From contig NZ_MLCB01000227.1 of assembly GCF_001890925.1 (NCBI RefSeq), positions 1-62,448 on the forward strand: DNA of 62,448 nt. Direction: 5' to 3'. Both the position numbers and the translations under genes were made by a program. Below, piece by piece: positions 25,678 through 35,015 of the stretch (within the stretch, counting starts at the first letter, position 1; every line of letters begins with the position of its first letter). This DNA comes from Planktotalea frisia (lineage in GTDB: Bacteria; Pseudomonadota; Alphaproteobacteria; Rhodobacterales; Rhodobacteraceae). A model generated the notes under the pieces. It did no database searches, was not told the origin of the DNA, and worked only from the letters and a program-made list of their open reading frames with translations.

Positions 25678-27096
25678 CTAGTTGCCGCTCGTGTCGTCTG
25701 GCGTGATCAGCTGACCATTTGCCCAGGTTCCGGACGTTACTTTGCCATCGGTATAGCGCATCTCGCCCACACCTTGACGTTTTCCGTCGACGAATGCGCC
25801 AACATAAATATCACCGCTTGCATATGTCGCCGTGCCTTGTCCGGTCATTGCGCCACTTGCCCATGCGCCTTCATACGAAAACCCGTCCGCCATGCGAAAC
25901 ACACCACGCCCATTGCGCTGCCCGTTCGTGAATTGGCCCTCATAGATAGATCCGTCAGGATAAGTCGCAGTGCCCACCCCGAGGATCTCATTTGCGACCC
26001 ATGCGCCGCTGTAGCTGTACCCGTCGGGACGCGTCAGCGTGCCTTGTCCATCGTGTTTCGCGTCTTTGAATTGGCCTTCGTAGATCGTGCCGTTTGCATA
26101 AACCGCGCGGCCCGTGCCTTCGATCACATTGGCAATCCATTGGCCCACATAGCCTGAGCCGTTGGGATAAGTGATCTGCCCCTTGCCTTGTGCCAAGCCA
26201 TTAAGCATCTGCCCTTCATAAACAGACCCGTCAGGGTAGTTCACGCGGCCAGCGCCCTCGATCAAACCTTGACGCCATTCGCCTGCATAAATGTAGTTAT
26301 CCGCTGCGGTGAACGTGCCGACCCCATGACGCAGATCGTCTAGGAAATCGCCCTCATAAATATCACCGTTCTGATAGATGACCTTGCCTTTGCCTTCGCG
26401 ACGTCCCGCGACCAACTCGCCCTCATAGAGATCACCGTTGGGCTGGATGACCTTGCCGATCCCGCTTAGTTGCCCACCGCGCCAAGGCCCATCAAGGATC
26501 ATTCCGTCGCTGAGTGTGAAAATTCCGCGTCCTTCGCGTTTGCCGTCTTGCACTTGGCCTTGGTATTCAGAGCCATCCGCATAAGCGATTGTTGCGGCAC
26601 CTTCTTTGACGCCATTCACCCAATCGCCTTTGTAAGTGTAGCCATCGGCGCGCTGGAGATTGCCTTTTCCGTGATGTTTGCCACCTCTGAACGTGCCCTC
26701 AAAGCGGCTGCCATCTGCACTGATCGATACACCCGTGCCTTGTGGCACGCCATTCTCCCAGCTGCCCTCGTAGGTGCTGCCGTCATTATATGTGACGCGC
26801 CCGATACCATTGGGTTTACCCTTGGCAAACGCGCCTTCATAGACCGCGCCATCCGGGAACAACGCGCGTCCTTCACCGAGGATTTCGCCCATGATCCATT
26901 CGCCGGAATATTCATAGCCATTGGGCAAGCGATAAGTCCCTAAGCCGTGCTGCATGCCGTCCTTGAAAGTGCCTTCATAAAAGCCGCCGTCATCATATTG
27001 CTTCGTTTGCACATCTGTCGTTTGCGCACCAAGTGGCAAAGCGCTCAAAGCGAGAGACATCATAAAAGCGAGCGAAGCGTTACGCATGAAAGGCAT
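25678..27096 (-). CDS. Exported MORN-repeat protein
   Basis: A 472-residue protein with a signal peptide (about residues 1-26, start ATG 27096 or 27087) followed by 18 complete MORN repeats and a partial nineteenth. Every repeat is exactly 23 residues, from residue 38 to the end, with consensus YEGxFxxGxxxGxGxxxxxDG. Repeats alternate between a Trp form (SGEW, KGDW, AGEW, VGQW) and a Phe/other form (EGQF, EGDF). The MORN fold is a beta-hairpin rod; in eukaryotes it binds membranes or lipids. Here a periplasmic or surface role is likely, but the function is unknown. Confidence 0.9.
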   Translation of the reverse strand: MPFMRNASLAFMMSLALSALPLGAQTTDVQTKQYDDGGFYEGTFKDGMQHGLGTYRLPNGYEYSGEWIMGEILGEGRALFPDGAVYEGAFAKGKPNGIGRVTYNDGSTYEGSWENGVPQGTGVSISADGSRFEGTFRGGKHHGKGNLQRADGYTYKGDWVNGVKEGAATIAYADGSEYQGQVQDGKREGRGIFTLSDGMILDGPWRGGQLSGIGKVIQPNGDLYEGELVAGRREGKGKVIYQNGDIYEGDFLDDLRHGVGTFTAADNYIYAGEWRQGLIEGAGRVNYPDGSVYEGQMLNGLAQGKGQITYPNGSGYVGQWIANVIEGTGRAVYANGTIYEGQFKDAKHDGQGTLTRPDGYSYSGAWVANEILGVGTATYPDGSIYEGQFTNGQRNGRGVFRMADGFSYEGAWASGAMTGQGTATYASGDIYVGAFVDGKRQGVGEMRYTDGKVTSGTWANGQLITPDDTSGN

Positions 27097-27245
27097 CCAG
27101 TTCTAAAGGCCACTGTTTGGGGGCGACCCTAGATCAGCACATGTGCAAAGCCAATGGATTTTCGGGCATACATTGCGCGGCCCTCTTTCCCTTGGCCGCC
27201 GCTAGGGCTACATCTGCATCAACATATCTTGCCGGAGCGCTAAAC

Positions 27246-28919
27246 ATGACCGCCGCAGCCAATTCAGATCATTTCCGCATCACGCTGGGCCAATTGAACC
27301 CGACTGTCGGCGATATTTCAGGCAACGCCGCCAAAGCGCGCATAGCTTGGGAAGCAGGGCGCGACGCCAAAGCAGATCTCGTCGCTCTACCAGAGATGTT
27401 TATCCTAGGCTACAACGCGCAAGACTTGGTGATGAAGCCAGCCGTGCAAGCGGCCTGCCTCGCCGCGATCGAAAAGTTGGCGGTGAAATGCGCTGACGGC
27501 CCCGCTTTGGCGATTGGTGGACCTGCGGTTGAAGATGGCAAGCTCTACAACGCCTACTTTATCTGTCGCGGTGGCAAGATCGCGAGCAAGGCACTCAAAC
27601 ATAACCTCCCCAATGAGGATGTGTTCGATGAGGTCCGCATCTTTGACAGCGGTCCTTTGGGCGGCCCTTATTCCGTTGGAAACACCCGCATCGGCAGCCC
27701 CATTTGCGAAGATGCATGGCACGAGGACGTGTCGGAAACGCTGGAAGAAACAGGCGCTGAATTCCTGCTCGTGCCCAATGGCTCCCCCTATTATCGCGGC
27801 AAATTTGATGTACGCATGAACCAGATGGTCAGCCGTGTTGTCGAAACTGGCTTGCCGCTGATCTACCTCAACATGGTGGGCGGTCAGGACGATCAGGTCT
27901 TTGACGGTGGCTCTTTCGCGCTCAACCCCGGTGGCAAGCTTGCGATGCAAATGCCTGTCTTTGATGAAGAGATCGCACATGTGGATCTAACCCGCACTTC
28001 TGATGGCTGGCGTGTCGAGGATGGTGCGAAAGCACTCATTCCCGGTCAGTTCGAACAGGATTACCGCGTCTGCGTGACCGCGCTTCGCGATTACATGGGC
28101 AAGACGGGTTTCAAGAAAGTACTTCTTGGCATGTCCGGCGGCATTGATAGCGCGCTGGTGGCAACCATCGCTGTTGATGCGCTGGGCGGGGAAAATGTGC
28201 GCTGCGTGATGTTGCCGTCTGAGTATACGTCCCAAGGTTCGCTCGATGATGCCAAGGATTGCGCAGAACGGATTGGTGCGGAGTATAATTTCGTACCGAT
28301 CAAAGAAGGGCGTGATGCGATCACCAACACGCTTGCACCTCTGTTCGAAGGTTTCGACGCGGACGTCACCGAAGAGAATATCCAGTCGCGCTTGCGTGGA
28401 CTTCTCTTGATGGCGATGAGCAACAAGTTCGGATCAATGTTGCTCACAACGGGCAATAAATCCGAAGTCGCCGTTGGTTATGCGACCATCTACGGCGATA
28501 TGTCGGGCGGCTATAACCCGATCAAAGACATGTACAAAGTGCGCGTCTTTGAAGTCTGCCGCTGGCGCAACCAAAACCATTTCGAGTGGATGATGGGGCC
28601 TAAGGGCGAAGTTATTCCGCCCTCGATCATCGACAAGCCGCCCTCAGCCGAGCTGCGTCCTGATCAAAAAGACAGTGACAGCTTGCCCGATTATCCGATC
28701 CTTGATGGTATCTTGGAAATGCTCGTGGATGATGACGCCTCTGTCGCGGATTGTGTGGCGGCGGGATATGAGCGTGATGTGGTGAAGAAGATTGAACATC
28801 TGCTCTACATATCTGAGTACAAACGCTTCCAATCCGCCCCAGGCACGCGCCTGTCACGGCGCGCGTTCTGGCTGGATCGCCGCTACCCCATCGTGAACCG
28901 TTGGCGCGATAACAGCTGA
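27246..28919 (+). CDS. nadE: Glutamine-dependent NAD+ synthase
   Basis: Amidates nicotinic acid adenine dinucleotide to NAD+ using glutamine; cytoplasmic. The 557-residue protein joins an N-terminal nitrilase-type glutaminase domain to a C-terminal synthetase domain. The glutaminase triad is Glu in LPEMFILGYN, Lys in KHNLPNEDVFDE and Cys in SPICEDAWHED. The synthetase domain carries the ATP loop LGMSGGIDSALVA. ATG 27246 is preceded by GGAG at 9 bases; the frame is open further upstream, but those residues do not resemble homologues. Its stop abuts the convergent mrpG stop (TGATCA). Confidence 0.96.
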   Translation: MTAAANSDHFRITLGQLNPTVGDISGNAAKARIAWEAGRDAKADLVALPEMFILGYNAQDLVMKPAVQAACLAAIEKLAVKCADGPALAIGGPAVEDGKLYNAYFICRGGKIASKALKHNLPNEDVFDEVRIFDSGPLGGPYSVGNTRIGSPICEDAWHEDVSETLEETGAEFLLVPNGSPYYRGKFDVRMNQMVSRVVETGLPLIYLNMVGGQDDQVFDGGSFALNPGGKLAMQMPVFDEEIAHVDLTRTSDGWRVEDGAKALIPGQFEQDYRVCVTALRDYMGKTGFKKVLLGMSGGIDSALVATIAVDALGGENVRCVMLPSEYTSQGSLDDAKDCAERIGAEYNFVPIKEGRDAITNTLAPLFEGFDADVTEENIQSRLRGLLLMAMSNKFGSMLLTTGNKSEVAVGYATIYGDMSGGYNPIKDMYKVRVFEVCRWRNQNHFEWMMGPKGEVIPPSIIDKPPSAELRPDQKDSDSLPDYPILDGILEMLVDDDASVADCVAAGYERDVVKKIEHLLYISEYKRFQSAPGTRLSRRAFWLDRRYPIVNRWRDNS

Positions 28920-29294
28920 TCAGCTCTTCGCGATTTCCTCGTCGGGTGTCTCCAAAGTTGCCCAAGTGTCATCGCGGTCTGGCTGAGGCGGTGTTTCGCA
29001 TGTGCCCAGATGGATGTTCACCTTTGCGATGAAATTCGCGGAAATTGGCGCTGTGACGAACAAGAAAGCCAAGATGAGCAACTCGTGATAGGACGAGTCC
29101 CCCAGCGTGTAGGAGTGTATAATCGAGGCCACCAAAAGCGCGCCAATACCTACGGTTCCAACCTTTGTGGGTGCGTGAAGACGCGTCATAGGGTCGTTGA
29201 ATTTAAGCAGGCCAATCACTCCGACAGCAACAAATCCCGCGCCAATCAGTAGGAAAATCGCAGTCGCATAGGTTCCAATAATTTCACCACTCAT
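28920..29294 (-). CDS. mrpG: Mrp Na+/H+ antiporter subunit G
   Basis: A 124-residue membrane protein with three membrane segments and the family stretch NDPMTRLHAPTKVGTVGIGALL. It is the last gene of the Mrp antiporter operon and overlaps mrpF by 4 bases. The acidic C-terminal tail (TPDEEIAKS) is cytoplasmic in the expected topology. Confidence 0.92.
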   Translation of the reverse strand: MSGEIIGTYATAIFLLIGAGFVAVGVIGLLKFNDPMTRLHAPTKVGTVGIGALLVASIIHSYTLGDSSYHELLILAFLFVTAPISANFIAKVNIHLGTCETPPQPDRDDTWATLETPDEEIAKS

Positions 29295-29578
29295 TCGATG
29301 ATATCCCCCCGCAAAATGAACCGCGCGAGCGCGACTGTGGATACGAAGCCAAGCATTGCGATCAGCAATGAGACCTCAAAATAGATTTGCACGCCTTGCG
29401 AAATGCCAAGCACAACAACAAGGCCAATTGCGTTGATCACCATCGTGTCGAGCGCGAGAATGCGATCACCAGATGTGGGACCAAGCACCAAGCGGACCAT
29501 CGACAGGATTTGCCCTACCACCAACGTGACAAAAACAATCGTCAGCGCAAGGCTCAAGAACTCAGGAGCAGCCATCAT
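29291..29578 (-). CDS. mrpF: Mrp Na+/H+ antiporter subunit F
   Basis: A 95-residue protein with three membrane segments and the conserved region RLVLGPTSGDRILALDTM. It overlaps mrpE and mrpG by 4 bases each (ATGA). Part of the seven-function Mrp complex in the inner membrane. Confidence 0.92.
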   Translation of the reverse strand: MMAAPEFLSLALTIVFVTLVVGQILSMVRLVLGPTSGDRILALDTMVINAIGLVVVLGISQGVQIYFEVSLLIAMLGFVSTVALARFILRGDIIE

Positions 29579-30075
29579 GCGAAAATCTCCTTCAAGCGTG
29601 CCTCGTAGCGGGTCTTGATCTCTTCTACGACACTGTCGGGATCATCCGTGTGCAGAACGTGCACAAGCAGGCTGTGCCCTTTGTCGGAGAGGTCCGCAGA
29701 GACGGTTCCGGGGGTCAAAGTGATCGTACCTGCAAGCATCGTAATCGCCTCTGGCTGGACCAGATCAAGCGGGACGACCACCCAAGCAGGTTTCAATTTG
29801 GAATTTGGCACTGACAGTACGATCCAAGCGACTTGGATATTCGCAACAACGATGTCCCACATCACAATCAGGCTGTAACTGGCCATTTTGCGCAGCCGGA
29901 AACTGTTTGGTGTATCTGGCCACCAGATCGAGGTCATGCGCGGAATTATAATGCCCAAGATGATGCCAAAGACCGCCATGCCTGCGGAAAATTCATTTTG
30001 AAGCAAGATCCAAACGATGGCCAGCAAGAGCGTCAGGAAAGGGTGCGGCAATAGCCATTGATATGCGCGTGCCAT
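29575..30075 (-). CDS. mrpE: Mrp Na+/H+ antiporter subunit E
   Basis: A 166-residue protein with two N-terminal membrane segments followed by a cytoplasmic domain containing ITLTPGTVSADLSDKG, a family hallmark. It starts 1 base after the mrpD stop and overlaps mrpF by 4 bases. Confidence 0.92.
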   Translation of the reverse strand: MARAYQWLLPHPFLTLLLAIVWILLQNEFSAGMAVFGIILGIIIPRMTSIWWPDTPNSFRLRKMASYSLIVMWDIVVANIQVAWIVLSVPNSKLKPAWVVVPLDLVQPEAITMLAGTITLTPGTVSADLSDKGHSLLVHVLHTDDPDSVVEEIKTRYEARLKEIFA

Positions 30076-30076
30076 T

Positions 30077-31621
30077 TTAGTGATCCCCCTTCTTTGCGTC
30101 GCTTAGCTTGCCGGGTGTCTCTACCACGGTGGAAATATACGCCTCAGGCGCGAACAGGCCTGCCGCCATCTTGAACGTATATCCATGCACTTGTCCGGCG
30201 AAAACTGTATGGGCCACCAGCAATGCGATCAAGCCACCGACGGCCGCGTATGCCAATGGTGAAGGCGCGTTCGGCACCTCTGCACCGTTTTCATGGGACA
30301 CACTATGTGCTTTCCAGAATACGATGCTGCCTGCGCGCGCGAACCCTAGAATGCTGATCAAGCTAGAGCCAAGAACAATCGCCCAAATCCACGCCATCTT
30401 GTCGTTGTCAAAGGCAGCATCGAGTACGAGGAGCTTGCCAAGGAAGCCAGAAAGCGGCGGCAAACCCGCCATCGCAATCGCACCCACAAAGAACATGCCA
30501 GCCGTCAAAGCGTTTCCGGAAATCACAGGCTGCACTGTCAAATCAAGGTTGGCGCGACCAGTGCGCACCAGATCAGAGATCAGGAATAACGTCGCACCCG
30601 CGAGGGTGGAATGCACGATATAATAGAGCGCGGCTGAGATGCTTTCGGGCGTGAACAGCGAGATGGAAATCATCACCATCCCCATGGACCCGATCACCGA
30701 AAATGCGACAACGCGATCCAGTTTCTTTGCGGCCAGAACACCTGTCATGCCAATCGCCAATGAAATCAGCGCAGCAGGCAAGAGCCACAGGTCGTGCAGA
30801 CCCGCTGTCGCTTCAAGCTCTGGATGGAAGATCATCGTGTAGACACGGATGATCGCATATGCGCCAACTTTGGTCATGATCGCGAAAAGGGCGGCGACAG
30901 GGGCAGGGGCCTCTGCGTAGCTCGACGGAAGCCAAAAATGCAGCGGCACAAGTGCTGCCTTGATCGCGAACACCATAAGCAAGAGCACCGATGCGATGCG
31001 GATACCGACAGTTTCCTCAGGCCCGATCAGCGTCACGCGGTTCGCCAGATCCGCCATATTGAGCGTGCCCGTTTCTGCGTAGATAGAGCCAAGCGCGAAC
31101 AAAAACAGCGTCGAGCCGATCAAGTTGAACAGCACATATTGCACGCCTGCTTTCAGACGCGCGTTGCCGCCCGCGTGGATCATCAGACCGTAAGAGGCGA
31201 TCAACAGGACTTCGAAGAAGACGAACAAGTTGAACAAGTCACCCGTCAAAAACGCACCCATGATACCCATCAGTTGGAACTGGAACAGCGCATGGAAATG
31301 CCGTCCACGATCATCCCAACCAGAGCCTATGGCATAGAGCAACACAAAGAGCGCAAGCACAGATGTCAGCAAAACCATCATCGTTGATAGCTGATCGCCC
31401 ACTAGCACGATGCCAAACGGTGCGGCCCAATCACCCATCTGATAAAGCGTGATTGTGCCGTCTGATGCCTGCCACGCAAGGCTCGCAGCGATGATCACCA
31501 AGGCCACGACACCGGCCAGCGACAAGACCCGCTGGATGCCAATGTGATAGCGCGCAGCAAGCACGATGAAAGGCGCAACAAGTGCAGGTAGAATAACGGG
31601 GGCAACGATCCAATGTATCAT
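30077..31621 (-). CDS. mrpD: Mrp Na+/H+ antiporter subunit D
   Basis: A 514-residue protein with about 14 membrane segments, homologous to complex I proton-channel subunits. The conserved Glu in LFVFFEVLLIASYGL and the Lys-containing segment AIKAALVPLHFWLPSSYAEAPAPVAALFA are intact, so it should carry protons. It overlaps mrpC by 4 bases. Confidence 0.95.
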   Translation of the reverse strand: MIHWIVAPVILPALVAPFIVLAARYHIGIQRVLSLAGVVALVIIAASLAWQASDGTITLYQMGDWAAPFGIVLVGDQLSTMMVLLTSVLALFVLLYAIGSGWDDRGRHFHALFQFQLMGIMGAFLTGDLFNLFVFFEVLLIASYGLMIHAGGNARLKAGVQYVLFNLIGSTLFLFALGSIYAETGTLNMADLANRVTLIGPEETVGIRIASVLLLMVFAIKAALVPLHFWLPSSYAEAPAPVAALFAIMTKVGAYAIIRVYTMIFHPELEATAGLHDLWLLPAALISLAIGMTGVLAAKKLDRVVAFSVIGSMGMVMISISLFTPESISAALYYIVHSTLAGATLFLISDLVRTGRANLDLTVQPVISGNALTAGMFFVGAIAMAGLPPLSGFLGKLLVLDAAFDNDKMAWIWAIVLGSSLISILGFARAGSIVFWKAHSVSHENGAEVPNAPSPLAYAAVGGLIALLVAHTVFAGQVHGYTFKMAAGLFAPEAYISTVVETPGKLSDAKKGDH

Positions 31622-31974
31622 GATGTGCCCTCCGCTTCGGCGTCATCGCTTTCGGGTTGGTCATCCACGTGGTCATCATCCGAGCCTAGAAATGCGCCCA
31701 AACCGATCATCACGACAACGGCTGTCATGCCGAAAGAGATCACGATGGCCGTCAGCACCAATGCTTGCGGTAGTGGATCCGCGTAAACTTCGACGCCTTT
31801 GGTCAGAATCGGTGGTGCGCCAACAGTCAAACGTCCAGAAGCGAACAAGAATACGTTCACCGCATAGGTCAGCAACGAGATGCCCAAAATCACCGGGAAA
31901 GTGCGTAAGCGCAGCGTCAGGTAAAGGCCACCTGCGGTAAGAATGCCGATGGCAGATGCAACTAGAAATTCCAT
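31618..31974 (-). CDS. mrpC: Mrp Na+/H+ antiporter subunit C
   Basis: A 118-residue NuoK-like protein with three membrane segments (LTAGGLYLTL, ILGISLLTYAVNVFLFASG, LVLTAIVISFGMTAVVVMI) and an acidic C-terminal tail. DPLPQALVLTAIVI is the typical NuoK/MrpC signature. Start and upstream stop overlap by one base (TAATG). Confidence 0.93.
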   Translation of the reverse strand: MEFLVASAIGILTAGGLYLTLRLRTFPVILGISLLTYAVNVFLFASGRLTVGAPPILTKGVEVYADPLPQALVLTAIVISFGMTAVVVMIGLGAFLGSDDDHVDDQPESDDAEAEGTS

Positions 31975-34844
31975 TATACGGCCTCCTTCTCAGCGGGCTC
32001 TTTGGGATCATCACGCGATGGATCAATGTCGAGCGCGTGCTCGCTATCAGGTCCACCGGACTGGCGCGCAAGACGCGAGAAACTCTCAAGCGATAGCATC
32101 ACGGCCCCGACAACGGCCAGGAAAACACCGAGGTCGAACAGGGCCGCAGTGGCCAATTCGAACTCTTCAAATGGTGGAATGCGCACATAGGTGAAATCTG
32201 ATGTGAGGAAAGGTTTGCCAACGAACCAAGACCCGATGCCAGTAAGGCCAGCGATCAGAACACCTGCGCCAATGACGCCATGATAAGGGTAGCGCAAACG
32301 CGCAGAGGCCCAGCCAAACCCGCTCGCCATATATTGCATAACCACGCCAATCGACACGATCAGACCGGCGATAAAGCCTCCACCGGGTTCATTATGCCCG
32401 CGCAGGAAGATGTAGAAACCAACCAACAAGACAACAGGCATGATCACGCGCGTCAGCACGACCATCATCATCGGGTGCTTGTTACCCGCACGCTTTTGAT
32501 CCGGCTTGCGGTTCAACAAATGTGCGCGCACAGGGCCGCCCAGCAAGGTTTCAGTCAGTGCGTAAATCAAGAGCGCGGCAATACCTAGAACGATAATTTC
32601 GCCATAAGTATCAAAGCCACGGAAATCGACGAGGATCACATTCACCACATTCGTACCACCGCCACCTTTGTAAGAATTGGCGAGATGGAATTCGGAAATC
32701 GGAGCCGTAACCGCGTCGCGCAGCATGTAGTGATAGGACAGCGCAAAGGTCGCAAGACCGCCGAAGATCGCCACGCTGGTATCACGGACGCGACGCAGCA
32801 CAGTGCTTTCGACCGGCGTTCTGTTGGGCAAGAAATTGAGCGCCAGCAAGAGCAGGATGATCGTCACAACTTCGACGGTGAATTGCGTCATCGCAAGGTC
32901 AGGCGCGCTAAAGAAAACAAAACCGATAGAGACCATAAGGCCAACAATGCCAATCAGGATCAGGGACAAAAGACGATTGCGGTGCATCATCACCATGCCC
33001 GCAGTCGCCGCCACCAACATCAGCCAACCGCCAACCGCAACGGGGGTGGCAGGCTGCATTTCACGTGTAGGCGCAGCAATCGTTCCCGTGCTCCACGCGT
33101 GATAGCCAACAGCCACCATCGTGATCGCCGCAATCGCCGCGTAGCGTGAGAAAGCGCCGTTGTGCAGCGGCAAGATGATCGCGCGGGCCAGTTTGGCCAC
33201 GCTTTCAACGATGGCTTCAAAGATCACCTTCGCTTCTGGGCGTGGCATCGCATCCCAAATACGCAAGGACGGCTTAAAGATTAGGAGCATGATCAGACCG
33301 CCGACAACCGCGACGATCGACATATAAAGTGCAGGCACCAAACCGTGCCAAATCTTGAAGTAAGATTTGGGCACTTCAGCCGCATCTCCAAGTACCGAAG
33401 CTGTGACGAGCTTGATGAATGGCTCCGCGAGGAAAGGCGCGACGCCGATAACCACTACAAGCACAACCAAGATCGCAGGCGGCAACCAAAGACCCGCAGC
33501 AGGATCATGTGGTTTTGCGGGATAGTCGTCGCGCACAGGACCGAAAAACACGTGACCGATCAGGCGGAAGCAATAAGCGGCTGAGAAAAGTGATCCGACT
33601 GTCGCCAAAACAGGCACCAACCAAGGAGAGTTGAACAGCACTGTGTGGTTCGCTTCTTCCAGCATCATTTCCTTGGACAGGAAGCCATTCAACAGCGGAA
33701 TACCGGCCATAGAAAGTGCTGCGAGTGAGGCGATGATAAAGGTGATCGGCATGAGTTTGCGCAACCCACCAAGCCGGCGAATGTCACGTGTGTGCGCTTC
33801 GTGATCGATGATTCCTGCAGACATAAAGAGCGCCGCTTTGAACGTGGCGTGGTTTAGAATGTGGAACATCGCCGCCATCGCGCCAAAGGCAGTGCCGGTT
33901 CCCAAAAGCATCGTGATCAAGCCCAAGTGACTTACCGTCGAGAAGGCAAGAAGCGCTTTCAAATCATGTTTGAACAGCGCAATGACTGCACCCAAGACCA
34001 TTGTGATCAAGCCAGCGGTTGTGACAATCACGAACCACTCTGGAGTCCCAGACAGAACAGGCCACATGCGTGCCATTAGAAAGATACCCGCCTTCACCAT
34101 CGTCGCGGAGTGCAGATAGGCCGACACAGGCGTCGGCGCGGCCATCGCGTGCGGCAGCCAAAAGTGGAACGGAAATTGTGCAGACTTGGTGAAACAACCT
34201 AAGAGGATCAAGATCAACGCAGCAACATAAAGCGGATCCGCTTGGATCAACTCACGGTTTTGCAGGATCACACTCAGATCATAACTGCCTGCAATCTGAC
34301 CAAGGATCAGCATGCCGCCTATCATCGCAAGACCGCCCATGCCCGTCACGGTCAATGCCATGCGCGCGCCCTGGCGACCCTCGGGAAGATGCTTCCAATA
34401 TCCAATAAGCAGGAAAGACGACAGTGACGTAAGTTCCCAAAAAACAAGCAAAAGCAGGATGTTATCGCTTAGGACAATGCCGACCATCGCGCCTTGGAAA
34501 AGCAACAAGTAAGTAAAAAACTGCCCCATATTATCGTCGCGGCTCAGGTAATTACGACCATAAGCGATGATCAAAAGACCAATTCCGAGGATCAGCAGCG
34601 CGAAGAAGAAGCCAAGACCATCCAGCATGAGCGAAAAGTTCAGCCCCAAAAGCGGCATCCAATCGACGCGCGCCATCACGACTTCGCCAGCGAGGACGCT
34701 AGGCAGATTTGTTAGCAATCCGACAAAAGCAGCCAGCGTGACGGTAAAGGTCACACCCGCCGTCGCAGCACGTCCTGCGGAATTCATCAAGCCAGGGAGC
34801 AACGCTCCAAAGAAGGGTAAAGCGACGATATAGAAGAGGGACAC
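31974..34844 (-). CDS. mrpA: Mrp Na+/H+ antiporter fused subunits A and B
   Basis: A 956-residue protein. The N-terminal two thirds are MrpA: NuoL-like channel with TSLSSFLLIGYWKH and KSAQFPFHFWLPHAMAAPTPVSAYLHSATMVKAG segments. The middle is the MrpA C-terminal region (APDLAMTQFTVEVVTIILLL). The last about 150 residues are an MrpB domain (VLTRVIMPVVLLVGFYIFLRGHNEPGGGF). The A-B fusion is normal in alphaproteobacteria (PhaAB). It starts with GTG, with TAGGAG 5 bases upstream. The complex exchanges Na+ or K+ for H+, giving alkali and salt tolerance, apt for a marine cell. Confidence 0.95.
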   Translation of the reverse strand: MSLFYIVALPFFGALLPGLMNSAGRAATAGVTFTVTLAAFVGLLTNLPSVLAGEVVMARVDWMPLLGLNFSLMLDGLGFFFALLILGIGLLIIAYGRNYLSRDDNMGQFFTYLLLFQGAMVGIVLSDNILLLLVFWELTSLSSFLLIGYWKHLPEGRQGARMALTVTGMGGLAMIGGMLILGQIAGSYDLSVILQNRELIQADPLYVAALILILLGCFTKSAQFPFHFWLPHAMAAPTPVSAYLHSATMVKAGIFLMARMWPVLSGTPEWFVIVTTAGLITMVLGAVIALFKHDLKALLAFSTVSHLGLITMLLGTGTAFGAMAAMFHILNHATFKAALFMSAGIIDHEAHTRDIRRLGGLRKLMPITFIIASLAALSMAGIPLLNGFLSKEMMLEEANHTVLFNSPWLVPVLATVGSLFSAAYCFRLIGHVFFGPVRDDYPAKPHDPAAGLWLPPAILVVLVVVIGVAPFLAEPFIKLVTASVLGDAAEVPKSYFKIWHGLVPALYMSIVAVVGGLIMLLIFKPSLRIWDAMPRPEAKVIFEAIVESVAKLARAIILPLHNGAFSRYAAIAAITMVAVGYHAWSTGTIAAPTREMQPATPVAVGGWLMLVAATAGMVMMHRNRLLSLILIGIVGLMVSIGFVFFSAPDLAMTQFTVEVVTIILLLLALNFLPNRTPVESTVLRRVRDTSVAIFGGLATFALSYHYMLRDAVTAPISEFHLANSYKGGGGTNVVNVILVDFRGFDTYGEIIVLGIAALLIYALTETLLGGPVRAHLLNRKPDQKRAGNKHPMMMVVLTRVIMPVVLLVGFYIFLRGHNEPGGGFIAGLIVSIGVVMQYMASGFGWASARLRYPYHGVIGAGVLIAGLTGIGSWFVGKPFLTSDFTYVRIPPFEEFELATAALFDLGVFLAVVGAVMLSLESFSRLARQSGGPDSEHALDIDPSRDDPKEPAEKEAV

Positions 34845-34966
34845 GCGAACTCCTAATCGGATATTTCTGGGTTTCTTCTAATGTGCGTCGAATCGCTAAA
34901 AGCACAAGGGCCCGAGGCCTCAAAACTGACTAAAACTCACTGGAATTTATGTGCAAAGGTGTGATT

Positions 34967-35004
34967 GTCGCCCAAAGGATTAACATTCCTCTCTTTTGGG
35001 CGAC
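34967..35004. repeat. 10-base-pair inverted repeat between yghU and mrpA
   Basis: GTCGCCCAAA (34967-34976) and TTTGGGCGAC (34995-35004) are perfect complements separated by 18 bases. They lie just beyond the yghU stop codon at 35016 and upstream of mrpA. Probably the yghU terminator, though no long T-run follows on either strand. Confidence 0.6.
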
Positions 35005-35015
35005 GATTTATCGTA

